In this document: piece after piece, positions 1-4,747 of the stretch
Layout of the letters: every line of letters starts with the position of its first letter
How positions within the stretch are numbered: position 1 is the first letter of the stretch
Assembly: GCA_041674345.1 (NCBI GenBank)
Contig: JBAYVY010000037.1
Coordinates: forward strand, 1-16,867
Direction: 5' to 3'
DNA from: JBAYVY01 sp041674345
Lineage (GTDB): Bacteria; Planctomycetota; Phycisphaerae; Phycisphaerales; Zrk34
DNA: 16,867 nt
Translations under genes and position numbers: made by a program
Notes under the pieces: model-generated
Told to the model about the DNA's origin: nothing
Databases searched by the model: none
What the model saw: the letters and a program-made list of their open reading frames with translations, nothing else

Positions 1-875
1 AGGCCCTGATCGGTCTCGTAAGGCGCTTCGGGTGCCAGCAGCGGGTGACGCGACATGCCCACGATCTTGCGCGGATCGTTCAAATCCAGCAGCATGATGC
101 CGGCGGTGTATCGCTTGATCCACCTGTCTTCCCAGCCGTTTTTGCCGCGGGATGGATCAATGTCCACGGCGTGGAAGGTCGTCAGCCAACCCTTGCCGGT
201 CCTGACCGGCGGAGCGCCTGGACCAACCTTGTCATTGGCGAACGGCACATGTTCGACGGCGAACAGCAGGTGGCTGTCGCCCCAATAACGAAGGTCCGGC
301 GAGAAAGACATCCACGTATCGAAGCGATCCTTCCCGCCACGACCGTAAACGGGGAACGGACGCTCCATGCGGACATAACGTCCGCCGATCTTCTCGGGAA
401 AGAGCACCATGTTCCGATTGTCCGGCGTGGTGAAATGTTTGATGTCGAACTTCTGGAAATCCTCCGTGACCGCGATGCCGGCCCGCAAACCGTGGCGGGT
501 GTCGGTGGCGAAGCACATATGCACCTTGCCATCGATCACGGTCAATCGCGGATCGTAAGCACGCAGGATTTCATCGGTGCGAAGCTCGAAACAGGGCTTG
601 GGCTCGACTTTCCAACGGATGCCGTCGTCGCTGAATGCCAAGCCGAGATTGAGATGGACTTTACCGAACTCTATCGGGACTTGGCCGGGGTTCGGATAGT
701 CATGCACGTCGTTGCGAAAAACCATGACATACTTGCCCTGATATTTGCAAACGCCCGCGTTGTAGGTCAGTGTCGCCTTGAACGGCACATCCCCGGCCGA
801 GAGAATCGGATTGCTCGGGCAACGCTGGATGCGGGGAGACGACTTCAATACGCCGAGGGTGGCTGACGATGTCAT
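1..875 (-). CDS. GH130-type beta-mannoside phosphorylase/hydrolase, 3' end off window
   Basis: The minus strand is open from an ATG at 875 to the window edge, giving about 291 residues with no stop, so the C-terminus lies outside. The protein resembles the glycoside hydrolase family 130 five-bladed beta-propeller fold. Visible traits are an N-terminal PILSAGDVPFKATLTYNAGV segment, blade-type strands such as KYVMVFRND, and LAFSDDGIRW. Around residue 108 is AYDPRLTVIDGKVHMCFATD, where the Asp of DPR matches the family's proton-donor Asp. Members phosphorolyse or hydrolyse beta-1,2- or beta-1,4-linked mannosides, usually in the cytoplasm. AAGGA lies nine bases before the ATG and supports this start. 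No signal peptide is seen. The 172-aa gene upstream on the same strand is 96 bp away, so they may be co-transcribed. The exact linkage specificity cannot be read from sequence. Confidence 0.85.
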   Translation of the reverse strand, partial: MTSSATLGVLKSSPRIQRCPSNPILSAGDVPFKATLTYNAGVCKYQGKYVMVFRNDVHDYPNPGQVPIEFGKVHLNLGLAFSDDGIRWKVEPKPCFELRTDEILRAYDPRLTVIDGKVHMCFATDTRHGLRAGIAVTEDFQKFDIKHFTTPDNRNMVLFPEKIGGRYVRMERPFPVYGRGGKDRFDTWMSFSPDLRYWGDSHLLFAVEHVPFANDKVGPGAPPVRTGKGWLTTFHAVDIDPSRGKNGWEDRWIKRYTAGIMLLDLNDPRKIVGMSRHPLLAPEAPYETDQG

Positions 876-971
876 GTTCGGAAATCCTTGTCCAATTTCG
901 CGGTGAAAATATCGCGGCAATCGTACTCTTTCCCTCCGGCGGCGACAAGCACGGAAGGGAAACGATCTCAT

Positions 972-1490
972 TCAGATTTTCGGTTCGTACCGCTCGATGT
1001 AGAACATCGAATCCGCCGGGCGCGGGCCGATCATATGCCAGCTCAACGCGAAGCGCGGGCCGAGGTTCACATATGCGTTGAAAATATACCGGCCCCACTG
1101 GTATTGCTGTTCGATGTTTTTCTCAACGCGGGCCGTGTCCACCGATCGGACCAGTTCCTGCGTGGCGTAGTTCCAGTTCGGGTCCAGCCGAATCATCAGG
1201 TGCGCCTCGGCCCATTCGATGGGGTAGCCATGCACCAGCCCCTCGCCGGTGTTCGGCGTGTGGAACCAGTAACACAGAAACCGATCCTTGTCCCCCACGC
1301 TCGTGGTGTTCGACCCGCCGACCAGCATCCGGGCATGCGAGACATTCAGCGGCTTGACGCCCAGTCGCTTGCGCGCGATCCATATCCGCCGCTGCTCCAC
1401 GTCGTACAACCCGACATGCGCGTAATCCACCCGCAGCTTGTCGGTCGCATGTTTGCTGTGAATGGTCGTGGCGGTGGTCAACGCGATCAT
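972..1490 (-). CDS. conserved-looking protein of unknown function, 172 aa
   Basis: I do not recognise a family. The 172-residue product has balanced globular composition and is rich in Trp, Tyr and His in its second half (HGYPIEWAEAHLMIRLDPNW, QQYQWGRYIFNAYVNLGPRF). It has no signal peptide or membrane segment, and its segments read like a soluble alpha/beta protein. All other frames across this stretch give Arg/Pro-rich shadow translations, which argues that this frame is the coding one. The ATG at 1490 has no clear Shine-Dalgarno sequence, but a perfect TATAAT lies 13 bases upstream, so the mRNA may be almost leaderless. It precedes the GH130 gene by 96 bp on the same strand and could form a two-gene unit with it. 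Confidence 0.7.
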   Translation of the reverse strand: MIALTTATTIHSKHATDKLRVDYAHVGLYDVEQRRIWIARKRLGVKPLNVSHARMLVGGSNTTSVGDKDRFLCYWFHTPNTGEGLVHGYPIEWAEAHLMIRLDPNWNYATQELVRSVDTARVEKNIEQQYQWGRYIFNAYVNLGPRFALSWHMIGPRPADSMFYIERYEPKI

Positions 1491-1503
1491 CTCGAAAAGC
1501 GGA

Positions 1504-1509
1504 ATTATA
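1504..1509 (-). promoter_or_regulatory. candidate -10 box of the 172-aa gene
   Basis: Read on the minus strand this is TATAAT, a perfect sigma-70-type -10 hexamer, ending 13 bases before the ATG at 1490. Transcription would start only about 6-8 bases before the start codon. No convincing -35 hexamer sits 16-18 bases upstream, because that stretch is G/A-rich (GAGGGGAAAGAG). Confidence 0.35.
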
Positions 1510-1520
1510 CCGACAATCGC

Positions 1521-1562
1521 TCTTTCCCCTCTCCCTCCCAGGGAGAAGGTGAGGAGGAGGGT
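1521..1562. repeat. C/T- and G/A-rich hairpin sequence
   Basis: A pyrimidine run (CCCCTCTCCCT) is followed by a purine run. CTCCCT (1531-1536) and AGGGAG (1540-1545) form a hairpin with a CCC loop, and the purine run continues to 1560. It lies in the 204-bp gap between two divergent genes. Similar strings occur as dispersed intergenic repeats in many bacterial genomes, so it is probably a repeat rather than a regulatory site. This is inference, since only one copy is in the window. Confidence 0.35.
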
Positions 1563-1694
1563 ACATCATTGGAATGGCCGCGGTGCTTGAGCCGTCCGCG
1601 TTCGGGCATTCACTCGCCTTGCCCGTGCCTCGCCCGGTGGCAAACCCCGCGATCTTCGCTACCATGATGCCGATTCCTTGATGGAGCTTGACCG

Positions 1695-2108
1695 ATGAAC
1701 GCCACACTGACCGCCGATCCCGCCATCGCGCAGATGCGCCTCGTTTCGCAAGCCGCCGACCATCTGGAAATGAGCATTCCCGCGACAAACTATCGACTGC
1801 GATTCGCCGTCACATCGCCGATCCCAGGCGAAATCGGCAGGCGCGTCGCGGGCGTCATCCGCTGCGATGTCTGGAAAGTCGATGTCGTCAGCGTCGGCGG
1901 CGATTACATCGAACCGGTCATCGGCAAACCCCGCCGCGTTCAGGGACATGTCATCGGACACACCTCCGATGCCATCATCGTCCGCGTCTGCGGCACGCCG
2001 TTCCTCGGCATCCTTCCCGCCGGTTACAAACTCAAACCCGCCGACTTCCCCACCGGCTCCCGCGTCGGCATGGACATCGCCGGCGAACCCGCCTTCACCC
2101 CGCGATAA
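1695..2108 (+). CDS. unrecognised 137-aa protein
   Basis: No family is recognised. The 137-residue product has no signal peptide. It is dominated by alternating hydrophobic/polar stretches that look like beta strands (RLRFAVTSPIPGEI, GVIRCDVWKVDVVSVGGDYI, VQGHVIGHTSDAIIVRVCGT, FLGILPAGYKLKPADFPTGS), suggesting a small beta-barrel or OB-like fold. GGAG ends eight bases before the ATG at 1695 and supports this start over nearby ATGs in other frames. The gene diverges from the 172-aa gene and is followed directly by repeat-rich DNA. Competing frames give low-complexity translations. Function unknown. Confidence 0.65.
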   Translation: MNATLTADPAIAQMRLVSQAADHLEMSIPATNYRLRFAVTSPIPGEIGRRVAGVIRCDVWKVDVVSVGGDYIEPVIGKPRRVQGHVIGHTSDAIIVRVCGTPFLGILPAGYKLKPADFPTGSRVGMDIAGEPAFTPR

Positions 2109-2170
2109 CACCCCCCGCCCCTCGAAAATACCCCGGCGTGCTGGCTGCCGGGGGTCAGCCCGCATGGTGT

Positions 2171-2191
2171 CCGCGACGCAAAGCGTGGCGG
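2171..2191. repeat. small hairpin at the edge of the REP-like region
   Basis: CCGC-G-ACGC and GCGT-G-GCGG face each other across an AAA loop, an inverted repeat broken by one G-G mismatch. It lies 10 bp before the first REP-like unit and could be part of the same element or the tail structure of the upstream plus-strand gene. Confidence 0.35.
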
Positions 2192-2201
2192 ATGATTGAT
2201 T

Positions 2202-2280
2202 CACCCCAAAGGGGTGCCGGAATGTAGCCACGGGTGAAGTCTTGAGCGAGCGCAGCGAGTCGAAGACGCAACCCGTGGAA
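2202..2280 (+). repeat. REP-like repeat unit A
   Basis: The unit starts with a palindromic box CACCCC-AAA-GGGGTG (2202-2216). After 7 bp comes GTAGCCACGGGTGAAG (2224-2239). Within that, CCACGGGT (2228-2235) pairs with ACCCGTGG (2271-2278) to close a hairpin around a smaller internal stem (GTCTT/AAGAC). Unit B lies about 110 bp away in opposite orientation with the same order and the same 7-bp spacer. The layout resembles REP/BIME doublets mobilised by RAYT-type (TnpA-REP) transposases. No such transposase gene is in the window. Confidence 0.7.
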
Positions 2281-2300
2281 CGGGCGGTGCCAATCCGTCC

Positions 2301-2316
2301 CGCCCCGGCAGGGGCG
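2301..2316. repeat. CGCCCC/GGGGCG palindrome between the REP-like units
   Basis: CGCCCC (2301-2306) and GGGGCG (2311-2316) form a perfect 6-bp stem with a GGCA loop. It has the same box type as those capping the two REP-like units. Confidence 0.5.
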
Positions 2317-2349
2317 GCGGAATCTTTCAAACAAATCCTGTGTTTCCTT

Positions 2350-2364
2350 CGCCCCTTCGGGGCG
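2350..2364. repeat. CGCCCC-TTC-GGGGCG palindrome
   Basis: A perfect 6-bp stem with a three-base loop, identical in design to the boxes at 2202-2216 and 2441-2455. It is probably part of the inner end of unit B. Confidence 0.5.
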
Positions 2365-2387
2365 AGAACAAATAGGGCATCTCAAAT

Positions 2388-2455
2388 CCACGAGTTCCCC
2401 TTCCCCTTCCGGGGGCGCTTCACTCGTGGCTACAACCCCGCGCCCCGCCGGGGCG
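2388..2455 (-). repeat. REP-like repeat unit B, inverted
   Basis: Read on the minus strand, a box CGCCCC-GGC-GGGGCG (2455-2441) is followed after 7 bp by GTAGCCACGAGTGAAG (2433-2418). This is 15/16 identical to unit A. CCACGAGT pairs with ACTCGTGG (2395-2388 on the minus strand). The one base that differs from unit A in the first arm is matched by a compensating change in the second arm, so the stem is preserved. Confidence 0.7.
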
Positions 2456-2483
2456 AAAATCCCCGCCACTCATGCGACCAGCG

Positions 2484-2590
2484 GAACCTCCCGCTCCTCG
2501 ACCCGCCAGGTGCGCGGCTTCGCACGGGGCATCGGCAAGCTGGCGAAGACCGACCGGATCGCCGCGCAGGTGCCGGCTCGCCTCGCTATG
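2484..2590 (+). pseudogene. relic of an IS110-family (DEDD) transposase
   Basis: In the frame starting at 2501 the translation reads TRQVRGFARGIGKLAKTDRI and continues AAQVPARLAM to 2590. This matches the conserved IS110-type block around RQVRDFARA.GKLAKTDRIDA, which carries the third and fourth acidic residues of the DEDD nuclease motif. Here the first Asp (KTD) is kept and the second is Ala (RIAA), a GAC-to-GCC change. Just upstream, another frame reads NLPLLDP (about 2484-2504). This may be the preceding LP...NP strand joined by a frameshift. Nothing else of the transposase is recognisable. The fragment ends a few bases into the ComF gene's 3' end on the other strand. Length and damage show it is inactive. 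Confidence 0.55.
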
Positions 2591-3332
2591 ACCGCTCGAA
2601 CCCCGACCCCTTCGGGTCCGCCACCGCCGCCACCGCCACGAACACCCGTTCCGCCCCCGCGTTCTTCAGCAATCGCACACATTGCCTCAAGGTGCTGCCC
2701 GTCGTTTTCACATCATCCACCAGCCACACGGTCCATCCCGTCAGGTCCACCGGCTTCATCGCGAACGCATCCTTCACATTCGCCGCCCGCTTGTGTTGCG
2801 ACTTCAATTTGGACTGGCTGGTCGTCCATCTTCGCCGCTCCAATAATCTTGAAACCGGCACGCCCCCCGCTTCTCCCATCGCCTTCGCCATCAGCCACGC
2901 CTGATCGTAACCCCGGCTCCACCGACGCCGCCAATGCAGCGGCACGCCCGTCACCACCGTTCGCCCACCTCGCAAACGCCCGCCCGACGCCATCGCCAAT
3001 TGTCGCCCGAACCAAGGCCCCCACGTCCACATCCGCCTGAACTTCATCCGCCGAATCCACTCATCCATCGGCGACTCATATGCGTCCAATCTCACCACCC
3101 CGTCCCACGCCACGCTTTGACCCCGGCAATGCGGACACCCGCTTTCCGTCGCCGCGCCTTCGCCCGCCGACGCCCCGCATCGTCCGCAATACGCATCCGC
3201 TTCATCCGCACGCCACATCGCCTGTTTCGCCGCGATATCGCCCGACGTTTCACAATCCTCCAGCAACGCCTCGGCCATCGCCGCCCACCACGTTCGCACG
3301 ACCTGCTTCGCGCTGATCGACATGCCCAACAT
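2586..3332 (-). CDS. ComF family phosphoribosyltransferase-like protein
   Basis: The 248-residue product has the full ComF layout. An N-terminal four-cysteine zinc motif (C49, C52, C66, C69; CGRC...CPHC) is followed by the GVPLHWRRRWSRGYDQAWLM block (about 129-148). Next come the SQSKL...KRAANVKDAF region (about 172-190) and the PRPP-binding loop LVDDVKTTGST (204-214). ComF homologues act in DNA uptake during competence. In naturally competent Gram-negatives the homologue is called ComFC/GntX-like. Whether this organism takes up DNA is not shown here. No comFA-like helicase or com cluster is adjacent. ATG 3332 is chosen; ATG 3323 and TTG 3347 are alternatives, and none has a strong Shine-Dalgarno. 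The upstream side is an IS relic, so the native promoter may be displaced. Confidence 0.88.
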   Translation of the reverse strand: MLGMSISAKQVVRTWWAAMAEALLEDCETSGDIAAKQAMWRADEADAYCGRCGASAGEGAATESGCPHCRGQSVAWDGVVRLDAYESPMDEWIRRMKFRRMWTWGPWFGRQLAMASGGRLRGGRTVVTGVPLHWRRRWSRGYDQAWLMAKAMGEAGGVPVSRLLERRRWTTSQSKLKSQHKRAANVKDAFAMKPVDLTGWTVWLVDDVKTTGSTLRQCVRLLKNAGAERVFVAVAAVADPKGSGFERS

Positions 3333-3343
3333 TCTACTGTGAC

Positions 3344-3571
3344 TCAATGACGAACGAATGACAATTTATTTCTTCCTCTTGTTTTCCTCCGCGTCCTCCA
3401 CGGTGCCCCGCCATCGCCCTCCGCCCGATATCGCCGCCACAACCGCTTGGCCTGCCGGTAACTGAGGTCCAGTCGTCGTGATGCCTCGATCAGCGTCACT
3501 TGCTTGTCCCTGACTCGGCTGAACATCGCCAGCCGGTCCCGTTCCTTGAGATTCACCTGAAGTGTCTCCAT
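3344..3571 (-). pseudogene. N-terminal fragment of an ISNCY-like transposase
   Basis: The 75-codon frame encodes KERDRLAMFSRVRDKQVTLI followed by EASRRLDLSYRQAKRLWRRY and RAEGDGG. This is the N-terminal helix-turn-helix of the transposase group whose members start 'ERDRL..I..V......EAA..LGLS.RQ.KRLW.RYR.EGDAGL'. After about residue 55 (EGDGG) the family similarity stops. The remainder (APWRTRRKTRGRNK) is filler, so the catalytic domain is missing. The ATG at 3571 sits inside a 22-bp near-palindrome. Tandem repeats directly upstream look like the IS end, so the 5' terminus survives while the rest was deleted. Confidence 0.6.
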
Positions 3572-3582
3572 ATGGGGACACT
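3561..3582. repeat. 22-bp near-palindrome over the transposase start
   Basis: AGTGTCTCCATATGGGGACACT reads almost the same on both strands (one mismatched pair). It spans the ATG of the transposase fragment and overlaps the first 25-bp tandem repeat. It could be a transposase/operator binding site controlling its own expression. That is inference. Confidence 0.45.
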
Positions 3583-3621
3583 TCTACCTGAGTCCGATGG
3601 GGACATTTCTATCTGAGTTCC
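3572..3621. repeat. two 25-bp tandem repeats at the IS end
   Basis: Copy 1 is at 3572-3596 and copy 2 at 3597-3621. Both begin ATGGGGACA and contain TTCTA and CTGAGT; they differ at four positions. Tandem repeats with a GGGGACA core next to the transposase start are consistent with an IS terminus carrying two transposase-binding sites. No matching opposite end was found in the window. Confidence 0.6.
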
Positions 3622-3636
3622 AATCACGATGGAGAT

Positions 3637-3665
3637 TTGCAATTCTTCACGGCATCGTCGATAAC
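3637..3665 (+). promoter_or_regulatory. possible ndk promoter
   Basis: TTGCAA (3637-3642) and GATAAC (3660-3665) are separated by exactly 17 bp. Each matches its sigma-70 hexamer at four of six positions. It lies about 36 bp before the ndk start codon and just outside the IS end. Confidence 0.3.
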
Positions 3666-3701
3666 ATCGGCCCCGAAACATCCCCAATGGAGCTGACAGC
3701 C

Positions 3702-4151
3702 ATGCAAACAACTTTGATTATTTTGAAGCCCGATGCGGTGCAGCGCGGACTCTGCGGCGAAGTGCTTTCCCGTTTTGAGCGGAAGGGGCTGAAAATCGTC
3801 GGCGGGAAGTTTATGCAGGTGCCCGAAACGCTGGCGAAGAAACATTACGCGGAACACGACGGCAAGCCGTTTTTCGGGGATTTGCTGTCGTTCATCACGA
3901 CCGGGCCGGTGCTGGTGCTGGCGGTGCGCGGGCCGAGCGCGGTGGATGTCTGCCGCAAGCTGATCGGCAAGACCAACGGCTGCGAGGCCGAGCCGGGCAC
4001 GATTCGCGGCGACTATGGCGTGAGCAAAGCGACGAACCTGGTACACGGGTCGGACTCGGCGGCGAGCGCGGAGCGCGAAGTGGCGATGTGGTTCACGGCG
4101 GATGAGATTCACGACTGGGATCGGACGGGGCAGAAGTGGATCGCCGAGTAG
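3702..4151 (+). CDS. ndk: nucleoside diphosphate kinase
   Basis: A complete 149-residue NDK, close to the usual family length of about 140-150. It moves the gamma-phosphate from ATP to NDPs through a phospho-histidine in the cytoplasm, balancing the NTP and dNTP pools. The sequence starts TTLIILKPDAVQRGLCGEVL. It carries KPFFGDLLSFITTGPVLVLA in the Kpn-loop/nucleotide region and ends in the signature NLVHGSDSAASAEREVAMWF, where His115 is the phosphorylated residue. The ATG at 3702 is preferred because GGAG lies nine bases upstream and the protein begins right at the first beta strand. An upstream in-frame extension to 3597 would run into the IS repeats. The last 59 bases overlap a minus-strand hydrolase fragment. 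Confidence 0.96.
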   Translation: MQTTLIILKPDAVQRGLCGEVLSRFERKGLKIVGGKFMQVPETLAKKHYAEHDGKPFFGDLLSFITTGPVLVLAVRGPSAVDVCRKLIGKTNGCEAEPGTIRGDYGVSKATNLVHGSDSAASAEREVAMWFTADEIHDWDRTGQKWIAE

Positions 4152-4596
4152 AGAGGTGTTGTGCGAGGAAGTCGTAGGCGCGGGAGCCGTGGATTTCGTG
4201 GCGGCCCTCGAAGTAGTCGGTTTGGAGCAGATCGGGGGAGCCGAACGCCCGCCAGGCCTTGCGGGCGCGGGTGACGGTGCGTTTCACGGCGTCGATGGGA
4301 AAGATGTCATCGCGTGTGGCGTTTTCGATGAGGCAGGGGCGCGGGGCGATGAGGCCGGCGAGGTCGCCGAGTTCGCCGAACTGAAGCAGACCGGGCACGA
4401 AGTTACAGGTGCAGTGATTGGCGGCGAGGATGCTGCGGGACCAGTCGCAGAAGTAGCCGCTGATGACGGCGGCTTTGATGCGGGTGTCGAGCGCGGCGGA
4501 GAAGAAGGTGTGCATGCCGCCGCCGCTGATGCCCATGACACCGATGTGTTCGGAATCGGCTTCCCTGAGGGTTTGGACGTAATCGAGCACGCGCAT
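4093..4596 (-). pseudogene. 5'-truncated esterase / dienelactone hydrolase-like fragment
   Basis: The 167-codon frame holds the C-terminal half of an alpha/beta hydrolase of the acetylxylan-esterase/Abhydrolase_7 type. It shows the nucleophile elbow HIGVMGISGGGMHTFFSAAL (Ser of GISGGG). AAVISGYFCDWSRSILAANH follows, then LAGLIAPRPCLIENATRDDI with the likely acid Asp, and GRHEIHGSRAYDF with the likely His. All three catalytic residues are kept, but roughly 200 N-terminal residues are missing. Homology-like sequence extends slightly upstream of the ATG (VGFRAFDA, to about 4620), and an in-frame TGA stands at 4666-4668. A different frame from ATG 4688, which has AAGGA six bases upstream, could be the continuation across a frameshift near 4622. 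The 3' end reads past the normal domain end into ndk. Probably non-functional. Confidence 0.7.
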
Positions 4597-4719
4597 GGCG
4601 TCGAAGGCGCGGAAGCCGACGGCGTGATGGGGCTGTTGAGCGTGGGCATGGGGCTGAAGAGGGGATCAGGGCGTTGGGTTTGGGGCATGGAAGTTCCTTG
4701 GGGGCGGGGAACCGGGGAA

Positions 4720-4738
4720 CCCGCGATACCATCGCGGG
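4720..4738 (-). terminator. perfect 8-bp hairpin downstream of the oppA-like gene
   Basis: CCCGCGAT and ATCGCGGG flank a three-base loop, starting 9 bp after the stop codon of the minus-strand solute-binding protein gene. On that strand it is followed by TTCCCC, not a strong U-tract, so termination would be weak or Rho-assisted. It may instead be a repeat unit paired with the hairpin at 4758-4777. Confidence 0.4.
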
Positions 4739-4747
4739 CTTTACAAC

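Noticed and set aside
45..866. 273-codon plus-strand open frame
   Set aside because: It is the antisense of the GH130-type gene; the minus frame carries the family motifs and a ribosome binding site, while this frame shows none.
3361..3412. Another heptad array in the TTCTTCC/CCTCCGCG-rich stretch
   Set aside because: No steady 7-bp register; spacing of similar words varies, so it was not grouped with the heptad family.
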